NCBI GenBank assembly: GCA_003009755.1
Contig: PXUB01000030.1
Location: 1-64,000, forward strand
Direction of reading: 5' to 3'
DNA length: 64,000 nucleotides
From: Thermoplasmatales archaeon SW_10_69_26
Lineage (GTDB): Archaea > Thermoplasmatota > SW-10-69-26
Made by a program: the position numbers and the translations under genes. Positions 17,311 through 25,836 of the stretch are shown in pieces. Position 1 is the stretch's first letter. Each line of letters begins with the position of its first letter. The notes beneath the pieces were generated by a model. It did no database searches. It had not been told where the DNA came from and was given only the letters and a program-made list of their open reading frames with translations.

Positions 17311-17715
17311 CGCTGGCGCGGGCACGGTGGACGCTGGGCACACACAGCCACAGCGGCTCGCAGGCACAGAGGAGGAAGGAACCCAGGGAAGACTGGGCAG
17401 ATGGAGGCCAGATCGGGGCCCGTCGAGAGGGACGTCCAGCAGGTCGTGGTAGGGCTCAGGGGCCCCTCGCTTGCCCCCCCGGGGCTGGCCGACGCAGGCC
17501 TGTCCGTTCAGCCGCTGGCTCCCGCGCCGATCCGTCGAGCTGTCCTCTCCTCCTCTCGCCCGGCCTCCTTCCCCCGCGAAGCTTTCGGCTTCCCTCGGAT
17601 CGCCGGGCGGGGTCCTCTGTCGCCGTGCTCGCTTCCCCGTTGCCCTTCCCGCATCTGCGCCTCAGGGTCGCTCTGGGCCTCTGTGAGCTCTAACCGTCAG
17701 CGCCCGTGGCGGGGC
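17311..17715. other. 405-bp non-coding stretch with hairpins
   Basis: No frame looks coding. A closed hairpin is visible: GCCCGGC and GCCGGGC enclosing GCGAAGC-TTTC-GGCTTC, around 17556-17607. A smaller one, CCCAG/CTGGG, lies near 17381-17396. TATA-like GGTTAGAGC on the minus strand (around 17688-17696) follows the stop of the gene at 17716, so a separate minus-strand RNA is possible. I could not match it to a known RNA. Confidence 0.35.
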
Positions 17716-18159
17716 CTATTCCTCGCGGATGTCGCCGAAGCCGTCCTCGATCTCGTCCCCGGCGACGTCACCGACCGTGGCCTCGCCGGTGTCTTCACCA
17801 CCGTCGGGCGGCCACGAGCTGGGCACGTCGCCTTCGGTGTCGGCCTCGTCGGGCTCCGTGAGCGTGTACCGCAGGCCGAACCAGAACAGCTTGGTGCTGC
17901 CGAGGGCGTCGGTGAACTCCAGCTCCTCACCCTCGGCGTCCCGCCAGGCGCGGGCGGCCTTCGTCAACAGCTTGTTGTCCTCGGCCGGAGCCACGTGCAC
18001 GGGTTCGACCCGATCCACGTTGCCCTCTCCGATCTGGGCGAGCACCCGCTCGGTCACGACCTGCCGGATCTCCGGGATGTCGAGGACGTGCGTGTGGTTG
18101 ACGATCTTGCCGATCTCGAGGTCCGGCTCGGTGGTCACGCCGGGGACGTGAGCCGGCAT
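17716..18159 (-). CDS. hypothetical acidic protein
   Basis: 147 residues without signal peptide or membrane segments. The first 100 look like a compact alpha/beta domain (IGKIVNHTHVLDIPEIRQVV and STKLFWFGLRYTLTEPD); the last 45 are almost only acidic and small residues. The family is not recognised. The ATG at 18159 is preferred over a TTG one codon upstream. It lies 66 bp downstream of the subtilase stop at 18226, so it could share its transcript, though CCTTTTGC just upstream of the start might be a weak promoter. Confidence 0.55.
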   Translation of the reverse strand: MPAHVPGVTTEPDLEIGKIVNHTHVLDIPEIRQVVTERVLAQIGEGNVDRVEPVHVAPAEDNKLLTKAARAWRDAEGEELEFTDALGSTKLFWFGLRYTLTEPDEADTEGDVPSSWPPDGGEDTGEATVGDVAGDEIEDGFGDIREE

Positions 18160-18225
18160 CAAGCAAAAGGGTTCGGGTGCCCCGGGACGTGGGCCCGGGG
18201 CCCGAGGGCCGATCGGCCCCTCGGT

Positions 18226-19881
18226 CTACGTGCCGGGGTCCTGCACGGCGTCGCGAGCCGTCTTCTCCGTGGCGAAGTACTCGTCCACGTCGCTTCGGTC
18301 CGGCTCGGCCGCCTTGCCCTCCAGCACGGCGAGGGCATCCTGCAGCGCGGCCGGCGTCGCGCCGCCGTAACCGACGACCGGGTACGCGGGCGCGTCGTCG
18401 GGCAGCTCCTTCCACGTGACCGGCGAGGTCACGCAGCCGGGGCAGTACGGGTTGCCGGCCGGGCCCCAGCGCTCGGATTCCCGTTGGCCCTCCTCGGTCG
18501 AGGCCTCGCCCGTCCAGTGGGTGTCGCCGTCGTGGCGGCCCTCGCTCGGGCGCGGCTCGGCGGTGTGCTTCACCAGCTTGCGGAGCTCGTCCAGGGTCAG
18601 GTCCCCGTCCTCGATCGGGCCGTCGACCGCCGCGCCGACGGAGCCCTCCGCGATCACGCCGTCCTCGACGCCGAGGCTCGCGTCGTCGAGCACGGTGCGC
18701 GCCTCCTGGACGAGGCGAGCGCCGATCCCGGCGGCGTACGGGGACGAGGCCGACGTGCAGCAAGCAAACGGCGTCGGGCCCGCGCCCTCGAGCTCGGTCG
18801 GACCGGCGGCGAGGCCGCGGTAGCCGTCGGCGACGAGGTGCGGGGGCGTGCCCTGCCAGTGGGCGACGTGCCCGTTGTCGTGAGCGCCGACCCAGACCAC
18901 GTTCTCGCGCAGCGTCGGCTGGATCTGCGTCGGCCAGGGCGTGAACCCGAAGAAGCCGCCGGCGCCGTTGCCGGAGGCGAAGTAGACGAGGTGCTCGTCG
19001 GCCGCCTGCTCGATCTGCTCGGCCCCCTCCGAGCTGCGCGCGCTGTTCACCGGTTCGGGGACGAGCGAGCCCCAAGAGTTGGTCTGGACGTCGATCCAGT
19101 CCTGCTCGGCGGCCCACGCGACCTGCTCGCCGCCGGAGCTCTCGACCGAGACGATCCGGCAGTCCGGGCAAAGCGAGGTCCCCTCGCCAGCGAGGCGCGA
19201 GGCCGTCATCGTCCCGTGGCCGTGATCGTCGAGGATCGGCGTCTCCTCGCAGCGAGGTCCGTCGCCGCCCTGCGGATCGTTCACGTACGAAGCCGGCGCG
19301 GGCTCCACCGGCGGGCAGAACGTGCCGCCGTCGCCGGCCGAGATGGCGCCCACGATGCGCGTGCCCGGCACCCAGTACAACTGGTCCTCGGTCACGTTCT
19401 CCCAGACGTCGCTGTCGGCCTCGACGGCCTCCTCCCACGAGTCGGCGTCCAGCGTCAGGTTCAACGCCTGCGCGTCCTCGGGGTAGCCATCGATGTACTC
19501 GCTGGGGTGCGTGTACGCCAGCTCGGAGTCCTCGCGGAAGACCTCGTGGTAGGGGTTGATGCCCGTGTCGATGTGAGCCGCGACCGCCAGCGGTCGAGCC
19601 GCCGGGCCCTCGTCGGCGCCGGCCACCGAGCCGGTCCCGTTGCCACCATCGCCAGCCGTCTGCTCGTCGGTCTCGTTGCCGCTTGCCTGCGAGGGCGAGC
19701 CCTCGTCGGCGTCTCCGTCGTCGGAGCCGCTGTCGGCCTCGCCACCGTCGTCGGCGGCGTCCGATGCAGGATCGACGTCGTCCGAGGCTTGAGGGTCGAG
19801 CTGCTCGCCACCGTCGATGCAACCGGCCATCAGGCCGGCGCCGGCGACCAACGCGACCGCGAGGAGGAGTTCCGGGCGCAC
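18226..19881 (-). CDS. exported subtilisin-family (S8) serine protease, lipoprotein
   Basis: An extracellular protease of 551 residues. The signal MRPELLLAVALVAGAGLMAGC ends in a lipobox cysteine, then 60 residues of Asp/Ser/Glu linker. The catalytic triad can be assigned: Asp in AAHIDTGIN (about 108), His in DDHGHGTMTAS (about 218), and Ser in CCTSASSPYAAG (about 377), where the usual GTSMA is altered to CTSAS. Between them a CPPVEPAPASY loop and paired cysteines suggest disulfides. TATA-like CGTTTACG (19906-19913) lies 28 nt before the GTG at 19881, which fixes the start; the frame continues further upstream without a plausible signal. Confidence 0.85.
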   Translation of the reverse strand: MRPELLLAVALVAGAGLMAGCIDGGEQLDPQASDDVDPASDAADDGGEADSGSDDGDADEGSPSQASGNETDEQTAGDGGNGTGSVAGADEGPAARPLAVAAHIDTGINPYHEVFREDSELAYTHPSEYIDGYPEDAQALNLTLDADSWEEAVEADSDVWENVTEDQLYWVPGTRIVGAISAGDGGTFCPPVEPAPASYVNDPQGGDGPRCEETPILDDHGHGTMTASRLAGEGTSLCPDCRIVSVESSGGEQVAWAAEQDWIDVQTNSWGSLVPEPVNSARSSEGAEQIEQAADEHLVYFASGNGAGGFFGFTPWPTQIQPTLRENVVWVGAHDNGHVAHWQGTPPHLVADGYRGLAAGPTELEGAGPTPFACCTSASSPYAAGIGARLVQEARTVLDDASLGVEDGVIAEGSVGAAVDGPIEDGDLTLDELRKLVKHTAEPRPSEGRHDGDTHWTGEASTEEGQRESERWGPAGNPYCPGCVTSPVTWKELPDDAPAYPVVGYGGATPAALQDALAVLEGKAAEPDRSDVDEYFATEKTARDAVQDPGT

Positions 19882-20061
19882 GCCCCCGAAGCGGAACCAG
19901 GGCCTCGTAAACGTTTGCCTCCCCCGGTGGGTGAACGAACGGTCGACGGGGGAGGGGAGGAGGGCAGCGGGCGGGCGAGGTGAGCGCCGGGGCGCGGTCG
20001 TGGGAGGGGACGAGAGGTGGAGGAAACGAGGGAACAGAGGTGGCACCAACGTGAGGCTGAG

Positions 20062-20755
20062 GCGAGCATCCGACCGTGCGGTATCCCCCGGCCAAGGATG
20101 CTCGCAGTTCGGGCGGATCGGAGATCCGCCTTCCTTCGAGGGTCGGACCCGTGTGGTCGCCGCCGGGTCAGCGACCCTCGAAGTTCGCCAGAATCGTGTG
20201 CTCGGTGTCGGTTCGGGCTTCTGCGAGCATCGGACCGCACGGTGGGCACCGGTCAACGATGCTCGCAGTTCGCACGGCCTCGGCGGTGGGCGTGGTCGGC
20301 CGTGCTCTCCCGAGAGACCGCCTTCTGCGGACGCGAGGTGCCCGAGGGGCTGCGGTCTCTCGGGATTCGTACCCCCGGCTACATCCTATCCTCTGTGGAC
20401 GATGGCTGTGAGGATAGGATGTACGCGAGCATCCGACCGTGTGGTATCCCCCGGCCAAGGATGCTCGCAGTTCGCACGAACGCCCGGGCAAGTGGCACCC
20501 GGCGTTCGTGCTCTCCTCAGCTCCAGCTGTCGCTCTGTCGACCTGCTGGAGCTGAGGACGGTGGTTACCGGTGGTCGCTCGGGGTCTTCACATCAGGCCT
20601 CTGCGAGCATCGGACCGCACGGTGGGCACCGGTCAACGATGCTCGCAGTTCGTACGAACGTCGGCTCTCTCTCCACGAGGTCTGCAGAGCAGACGTTCGT
20701 ACTCCCGCTACATCCTATCCTCTGTGAGGCTGTGGCTGTGAGGATAGGATGTAGC
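20062..20755. repeat. modular stem-loop array downstream of tRNA-Arg(GCG)
   Basis: About 700 bp made almost wholly of perfect stem-loops. A 'hub' stem with arms GAGCATC/GATGCTC occurs four times (20062-20105, 20222-20267, 20425-20468, 20602-20647), each followed by AGTTCG. After the last three comes a hairpin starting CACG or TACG (for example CACGAACGCC/GGCGTTCGTG), then CTC, then a second hairpin: CCCGAGAGACCGC, CCTCAGCTCCAGC (20514-20558) or GCTACATCCTATCCTC (20707-20755). The last of these, 16 bp of perfect pairing, abuts the tRNA 3' end. An extra copy of it lies at 20378-20423. Hub copies 2 and 4 are identical over about 50 bp. Homologous units lie at 26052-26271 and 49140-49375. Confidence 0.85.
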
Positions 20756-20828
20756 GGGCGCGCCGTGATTTGAACACGGGTCCTGGCCTCCGCAAGGCCG
20801 GAGGATATCCAAACTACCCTACGCGCCC
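20756..20828 (-). tRNA. tRNA-Arg, anticodon GCG
   Basis: Folds as a 73-nt cloverleaf on the minus strand: acceptor GGGCGCG/CGCGCCC, T arm CCGTG-TTCAAAT-CACGG, and anticodon loop TTGCGGA with GCG at 34-36. It has no intron. The discriminator (20755) would be G and is the last base of the adjoining hairpin. Pair 27-43 is C-A. A TATA-like CTTCTTAGCC at 20859-20868 suggests a leader of about 8 nt. It reads CGC and CGU codons. Confidence 0.92.
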
Positions 20829-20899
20829 GGGCTGCATCCGCCGAAGAGAAGGGACCCCTTCTTAGCCCTTTGCACGGCTCGGGTGAGCCTCGCACGGCG

Positions 20900-21037
20900 C
20901 TACAGCTCGTCGCGGATCAGGCCGACGACGAGGAGCAGCGAGGCCAGGGCCAGCAACGCCACGAGCAGGCCGACGGCGGCCACCCAGCCGGTCTGGTCGA
21001 CCAGCGTCCCGGTCACGACGCTGCCGGAGGCTACCAC
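20900..21037 (-). CDS. 45-residue single-pass membrane protein
   Basis: A GTG at 21037 opens a short frame with one strong hydrophobic segment (AAVGLLVALLALASLLLVVG) and a charged IRDEL end. A TATA-like AGCATACGG centred near 21062 is 25 nt upstream, the leaderless spacing used throughout the window. This is the main reason to call it. The sequence resembles the last helix of a major-facilitator transporter, so it may be a remnant. The function is unknown. Confidence 0.45.
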   Translation of the reverse strand: MVASGSVVTGTLVDQTGWVAAVGLLVALLALASLLLVVGLIRDEL

Positions 21038-21107
21038 GAGCCGGACGCGAGAGGGTCCCGTATGCTTTCCCCAGGGACCCAGCGCAGGGCCGACGAGCCT
21101 TCCGCCC

Positions 21108-21515
21108 TCAGCCGTCGGTGACCGGGTGGGCGACCGTGCTCGACAGCGCGTTCTCGGCCTGGCGGGAGTCCAGGCGGGTGTGCTGGACGACGACCGGGTG
21201 GTCGGCCTCGACGACGCTGGCGAAGGGCGTGGCCCTCGGGACCGGCTCGGGATCTCGCGCTCGTCGAACCGCAGGTGGCGGGTCCGATCGGCCCGCACCG
21301 TGGCCTCGTCGGGGCCCACCGGTTCGCGGTCGGGGAAGGGGATCGTCAGCTCGACCGAAGCATCCCGGTCGCCAGCGTCGAGGGGCAACGGTCTCGTGGC
21401 TGATCATCTCGGGTTCGGGCCCGTGGCTGCCCTCGGGGATGTAGCCTTCGGCGATCGCCCAGCGACGCTTGCCGATCACGGGATCCGACCCGAGGGCCCG
21501 CGGGGGCTTTGACAA
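21108..21515 (-). pseudogene. sensory rhodopsin transducer (ASRT-like) homologue with two indels
   Basis: Reading through three frames recovers a full ASRT-family protein: WAIAEGYIPEGSHGPEPEMI and SHETV in the first frame, then DAGDRDASVELTIPFPDREP and RTRHLRFDE in the second. The first frame resumes with RDPEPVPRATPFASVVEADH and VVQHTRLDSRQAENAL. The shifts lie near 21390 (about two bases missing) and near 21257 (one base missing), so together they restore the frame. In Anabaena the small soluble homologue is proposed to bind sensory rhodopsin and DNA; many homologues occur without rhodopsin. Start is TTG 21515 or GTG 21479, the latter matching family length. Real decay and sequencing error are both possible. 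Confidence 0.75.
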
Positions 21516-21597
21516 CCGACCGAGGCATACCTGTCGGCCCTCGCGAAGATGTCGGCCTGGCGTGATCTCAATACCCGATGCCTTGTGAGGGTTGGTC

Positions 21598-23451
21598 GTG
21601 GCCTATCGTCCGATCGCCGAGTACACCGCCATCGGGAATGACGACCGATGCGCGCTGGTCGATCGCCACGGCTCGATCGACTGGTGCTGTTTCCCCACCG
21701 TCGCCTCCCCGAGCGTGTTCGCTCGCATCCTCGACGACGAGGAGGGCGGCCACTTCTCGGTGCATCCCACGGCCACCTACGAGAGCGACCAGACCTACCT
21801 CGACTGGACCAACGTCCTCCAGACGGTGTTCCAGACCCGGACCGGCCGAGCCACCTTGACCGACTTCATGCCCGTCGGCGAACGCGGGAGCGTCCAGCGA
21901 TCGATCTACCGCCAACTTCGCTGCGACGAAGGCCGGCTGGGGTTCGAGGCCGAGTTCAAGCCCCGCCCCGACTACGGCCGCGCCGAGACCAAGGTCAAAC
22001 GACGACGCAACAGCATCGTCGCCGTCGGCGACGGGGACCGGCTGCACCTGCAGACGTGCGGCCCGATCCACCTCACCACCAGGGGCGACCGCGCCGTCGG
22101 GACCGGGACGATCGCCGAAGGCGAATCCGTCTGGTTCGTCGCCCAGCACGGACACTTCCAGAAGGTCACCGCCGAGGAATGCCACGAGCGCGAGGAGGCG
22201 ACCGTCGAGCACTGGCGCGAGTGGACCGAGGGCCTGAAGCCGCGTGTCGACCAGATCGTCGGCGACGAGCCCTGGCAGGAGGAGATCGTGCGCTCGGCGC
22301 TCGTGCTCAAGCTGTTGATCCACGAGTCCAGCGGTGCGATCTACGCCGCGCCCACGACCTCCCTCCCGGAGGCCTACGGCGGCACGCGCAACTGGGACTA
22401 CCGCTACAACTGGATCCGCGACGCGAAGTTCACCGTGCAGGTGCTCTACAACCTCGGCGAGACGAAGGAGGTCCAGGACTACTTCGACTGGTTCCGCGAG
22501 GTCAGCCACGAGGACCCCGAGCACATCCAGCCCGTCTACGGCGTGCACGGCGAACACGACCTGCCCGAGCACCAGCTCGACGACCTGGCCGGTCACCGGC
22601 ACTCGCAACCGGTCCGCGTCGGCAACGAAGCCGCCAACCAGCACCAGCTCGACGTCTACGGCGCGATCGTGCAGGGCCTGTACGAGACGCTGATCCACGA
22701 CGGCGGGCTCGACGGCGACGACTGGCGGTCGATCCGGTCGATCCTCAACCACGTCTGCAAGGTCTGGACGGAGCCCGACGAGGGGATCTGGGAGTTCCGC
22801 AAAGGGCCTCGCCACTACGTCCACTCCAAGCTGCTTTGCTGGGTGGCCCTCGACCGCGGCATCCGCATGGGCCGCCGCTACGACAAAGACGCCCCCTTGG
22901 GGCGATGGAGCAAGGAGAAGACCGAGATCCGCGAGGCGATCCTCGAGCACGGCTACAGCGAGGAAGCGAACACGTTCGTGCAGCACTTCGAGACCGACGA
23001 CCTGCTCGACGCCACGGGGCTTTTGATCCCGATCTACGGCTTCCTCCCGACGAAGGACGAGCGCGTACAGAACACCATCCAGCGCGTCATCAGCCGGTTG
23101 CTGACCCCCGAGGGCCTCGTCTACCGGACACGGCAAGAGGCCGAGGCCGACGGCCGCGGCGCCTTCCTGATGTGCTCGTTCTGGCTGGTCAACGCGCTCG
23201 TCCTCGACGGCCGCGAAGAGAAGGCGCGCGAGATCTTCCAGGGGATCCTCAGCCACGTCGACCGGCCGACCCTGTTGGCCGAACGCATCGACCCCGACAC
23301 GAGCGAGTTCCTCGGCAACTACCCGCAAGCGTTCAGCCACATCGGCCTGATCAACAGCGCGATCTACCTCTCCAGCGCCTCCAACGAGCGCAACCCCGAG
23401 CACGACCCCGTCGAGGACGGGCCCGACCTCACGCCCCTGTTCCGGATCTAA
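21598..23451 (+). CDS. glycoside hydrolase family 15 protein (glucoamylase/trehalase type)
   Basis: 617 residues of the two-domain GH15 type. The N-terminal beta domain opens with YRPIAEYTAIGNDDRCALVD and GSIDWCCFP, and the (alpha/alpha)6 barrel has GGTRNWDYRYNWIRDAKFT near residue 262-280, the family's substrate-binding signature. GNEAANQHQLDVYGAI follows. Archaeal members are either glucoamylases or, in Thermoplasma, trehalases; the sequence alone does not decide which. There is no signal peptide, so it should act inside the cell. CAATACCC at 21569-21576 lies 26 nt before the GTG at 21598, which is preferred over the TTG at 21592. It overlaps the convergent gene by 4 nt. Confidence 0.9.
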   Translation: MAYRPIAEYTAIGNDDRCALVDRHGSIDWCCFPTVASPSVFARILDDEEGGHFSVHPTATYESDQTYLDWTNVLQTVFQTRTGRATLTDFMPVGERGSVQRSIYRQLRCDEGRLGFEAEFKPRPDYGRAETKVKRRRNSIVAVGDGDRLHLQTCGPIHLTTRGDRAVGTGTIAEGESVWFVAQHGHFQKVTAEECHEREEATVEHWREWTEGLKPRVDQIVGDEPWQEEIVRSALVLKLLIHESSGAIYAAPTTSLPEAYGGTRNWDYRYNWIRDAKFTVQVLYNLGETKEVQDYFDWFREVSHEDPEHIQPVYGVHGEHDLPEHQLDDLAGHRHSQPVRVGNEAANQHQLDVYGAIVQGLYETLIHDGGLDGDDWRSIRSILNHVCKVWTEPDEGIWEFRKGPRHYVHSKLLCWVALDRGIRMGRRYDKDAPLGRWSKEKTEIREAILEHGYSEEANTFVQHFETDDLLDATGLLIPIYGFLPTKDERVQNTIQRVISRLLTPEGLVYRTRQEAEADGRGAFLMCSFWLVNALVLDGREEKAREIFQGILSHVDRPTLLAERIDPDTSEFLGNYPQAFSHIGLINSAIYLSSASNERNPEHDPVEDGPDLTPLFRI

Positions 23452-25016
23452 GGCTGCACGGCCTCGCCGGGCCGCTGCAGACAGGTCGTCATGACGTCGG
23501 CCTTCTCGTTCCGTGTGTCGACCCAGGCCGGCCAGGCGCACTCGACCGAGCTGTCGATCTCGATGTAGTCGCCGAGGAACGTGAACCCGCCCTGGTGCTT
23601 GCTGTAGGAGGGGTCGCTGGAGACGTCGGTCACCCGGGACTCCATCGACCAGGACTCGCCTCCGTCCACGCTGTAGCGGTGGTAGACGTCCAGCAGACGG
23701 TTGTCCTCGTCGTGGCGGCGGTCGTACCAGGACACGTCGACCACACCGTTGGGGTTGACGCTGATCGTCGGCAGGAACTGGTCGTTCTCGGTCGCGTCCT
23801 CGTTCAACGGGATCGGATCGCTCCACGTCTCGCCGCCGTCGCTGCTGCGCGTGAAGAACACGTCACGGTGCCCGTCAGGCGTGGCCGCGTACACCATGTA
23901 CACGTTCCCGTCGTGGGGGCCTCCGGTCTCGTCGGCCTCCACCATGCAGATCTGCCCGCTGCGGTACTCGGCCTCCATGCCCTCGTCGACGGCGTGCACG
24001 ACCTTCTCCCAGTCCCCGAAGCTCTCGCCGCCGTCGGTGCTCTTCGCCAGGTAGGGCCCCTCGCTCGTGCAACCGCTCACGTAGACGGTGCTCTGGGAGC
24101 CGGTGGCGACGAACAGCTGGCTCGGACTCGTGCTCTCGGCGGGCGTGTTGTTGAGCGCCTCGGGCGTGCTCAGGGACGTCGGGAGGTTGTCGAGCAGGAC
24201 CGGGCCCTCCCAGGTCTCGCCCTGGTCGTTGGACTTGTAGACGAGGTTGCCGGGCGTGAAGATGCCGTCCCAGGCGACGTAGACGGTGCCGGTCTCCTGG
24301 TCGGCGGCGATCCACTGCCGGTCGTGGAAGTTGACGGGGAACGTGCCCGAATCGATGAGGGTGACGTCGCTGATCGTCTCGCCGCCGTCGTGGCTGACCA
24401 TGACGCCGATGCTCACCCGGTTGAACGCGACGTCGTTCAGCCCGCTGCAGGGGACCGCGCCCGTTTCGTTGTTCACCGCGCACGTCGCCGTCTCGCCCAA
24501 CGCGCTGCCCGTGACCGGGTCGCCCTGGTAGGCCAGGAAGGTGTAGTACATCGTGCCCTCGGGCCCGAACTCGACCACCGGATCGGACATGCACCAGTAC
24601 TGGCTGGCCTCGTTGGCCTCGAAGGCCGAGCGGTTGTTCATCGCCAACCACGGCGAACCGGGCAGGTTGCGGCTGTCGAAGGTCTCCCCGCCGTCCTGCG
24701 TCACATAGATGCCGTCCCAGACGCAGTCGCCGGCCGACTCGGGGTAGTAGTCCTTGGCGCCGGCGACGACGTTGTCCGCGTCGGCCGGGTTGACGGCGAC
24801 CGTGACCTCGTTGCCCTCGCGATCGGGCTCGTTCAGCGTGTCGTAGTTGCAGGACTGGTTCCCGCCGCGCTCGACGCACCGAGGTTCGGCGGCCACCAGC
24901 TCCTCGTCCTCGAGGACCGAGGCCTCCTCGAGGCTCTCGTCCTCGGCTCCGATGCAGCCAGCCAGCATCGGGGACACCAGAGCCAGCGCGAGCGCGACAG
25001 CGACGGTCGAACGCAT
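23448..25016 (-). CDS. lipoprotein with BNR/Asp-box repeats
   Basis: 522 residues with signal MRSTVAVALALALVSPMLAGC (lipobox Cys 21), then an acidic linker. Asp-box turns include TQDGGETF, SHDGGETI, SNDQGETW, STDGGESF, SSDGGETW and SVDGGESW, so a full six-bladed propeller is likely. Unlike a typical sialidase no catalytic set is assigned. Several cysteine pairs (WCMSDP, GQICMV, VECAWP) suggest disulfides outside the cell. CTTTGAAAG at 25040-25048 lies 28 nt from the ATG, so it is leaderless. It is a paralogue of 7302-8783 and closer to 39721-41073 (shared DRQWIA/DRQWID blade). Confidence 0.8.
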   Translation of the reverse strand: MRSTVAVALALALVSPMLAGCIGAEDESLEEASVLEDEELVAAEPRCVERGGNQSCNYDTLNEPDREGNEVTVAVNPADADNVVAGAKDYYPESAGDCVWDGIYVTQDGGETFDSRNLPGSPWLAMNNRSAFEANEASQYWCMSDPVVEFGPEGTMYYTFLAYQGDPVTGSALGETATCAVNNETGAVPCSGLNDVAFNRVSIGVMVSHDGGETISDVTLIDSGTFPVNFHDRQWIAADQETGTVYVAWDGIFTPGNLVYKSNDQGETWEGPVLLDNLPTSLSTPEALNNTPAESTSPSQLFVATGSQSTVYVSGCTSEGPYLAKSTDGGESFGDWEKVVHAVDEGMEAEYRSGQICMVEADETGGPHDGNVYMVYAATPDGHRDVFFTRSSDGGETWSDPIPLNEDATENDQFLPTISVNPNGVVDVSWYDRRHDEDNRLLDVYHRYSVDGGESWSMESRVTDVSSDPSYSKHQGGFTFLGDYIEIDSSVECAWPAWVDTRNEKADVMTTCLQRPGEAVQP

Positions 25017-25146
25017 CGGCCCTCCATCGCCGGGCAGCCCTTTGAAAGCTGCTGTGCAACAGGTCTCCGGGTCGTCCCATCGAGCCTGTGGTTTGTCCCT
25101 CAAACGCTTCACCCCACGTCCGGTCTCCCCTCGGTGAGTGATCCCG

Positions 25147-25836
25147 ATGGCTTCGAAGACGCGCGCGATCCTCCTGGCTGTCGTGTTGTTGGGCGCCGGG
25201 CTGGCCGGGTGTGCAGAGACCGACGACACCGGCACCGACGACACGACCGATGACGAAGACACCGGGGACCGAGATACCGGCGACCGCGACACCGGGGAGC
25301 GGGACACGGGTGAGCGCGACATCGGTGACCAGAACCAGACCGATCGCAACGATACCGGTACCCAAGACGCCCAGATGCAGGACTACAACGAGACCTTCGA
25401 GGGCACGATCGACGGTGAGAACCACGAGGAGAACTTCACGTTCCCGGTCAACGACTCCCAGGCCAACCTCACGGTCGAAGCCAACCTGCAGGGTGACGCG
25501 GTCGACGACTTCGAGGCCACCGTCTGGGACGCCGAGATGGAAGAGGTCTGCACGGTCTCCGACAGCGGCACCGACGTGGGAACCGGCATGGGTGACGACG
25601 AAAGCCGCTGCGAAGAGGCGACCCAGAACATGGGGAACTACACCCTGCAGGTCTGGGGCAACTCCACCACCGAGGACGCCGACTACACGCTCAACGTGAC
25701 CGTGGAGTACGGCGACCAGCAGACCACGACCGACGACACCGGCAACGGCGGCGACGATCGCCAGACCGATCCGCGGCAGACCGACGAGCGGCGGACCGGC
25801 GACGCGGACGGGTCCGACGACGGTATCTACAACTGA
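25147..25836 (+). CDS. acidic lipoprotein with DTGDR pentapeptide repeats
   Basis: 229 residues from the ATG at 25147 (a GTG at 25138 adds three). The signal RAILLAVVLLGAGLAGC has a lipobox. Residues about 38-62 are five copies of Asp-Thr/Ile-Gly-Asp/Glu-Arg/Gln, encoded by a 15-bp tandem repeat. The following domain of about 110 residues (NETFEGTIDGENHEENFTFP, NLTVEANLQGDAVDDFEATV) looks like a pre-peptidase C-terminal (PPC)-type beta-sandwich with many N-glycosylation sequons. The tail is polar. It is probably an anchored surface protein of unknown role. Confidence 0.65.
   Translation: MASKTRAILLAVVLLGAGLAGCAETDDTGTDDTTDDEDTGDRDTGDRDTGERDTGERDIGDQNQTDRNDTGTQDAQMQDYNETFEGTIDGENHEENFTFPVNDSQANLTVEANLQGDAVDDFEATVWDAEMEEVCTVSDSGTDVGTGMGDDESRCEEATQNMGNYTLQVWGNSTTEDADYTLNVTVEYGDQQTTTDDTGNGGDDRQTDPRQTDERRTGDADGSDDGIYN
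25258..25332 (+). repeat. 15-bp tandem repeat, five units, within a coding region
   Basis: Units of the form GACACCGGGGACCGN repeat five times without gaps, each differing at one to four positions. They encode the DTGDR-type pentapeptides of the surrounding lipoprotein. Being a multiple of three, changes in copy number would keep the frame. Confidence 0.85.

Noticed and set aside
17401-19983. 860-codon plus-strand frame across a gap and the subtilase
   Set aside because: Opposite strand of the S8 protease; no recognisable domain and no promoter.
20062-20755. CRISPR array
   Set aside because: Repeats are of several kinds and lengths, spacers are themselves hairpins, and no cas gene is nearby.
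20062-20755. Integron attC cassette array
   Set aside because: No integrase, no open frames between units, and no RYYYAAC/GTTRRRY core sites; only the cassette-like layout is similar.
21648-25253. 1,201-codon plus-strand frame covering GH15 and the BNR gene
   Set aside because: It reads out of frame with GH15 and antisense to the BNR lipoprotein; arginine-rich low complexity.
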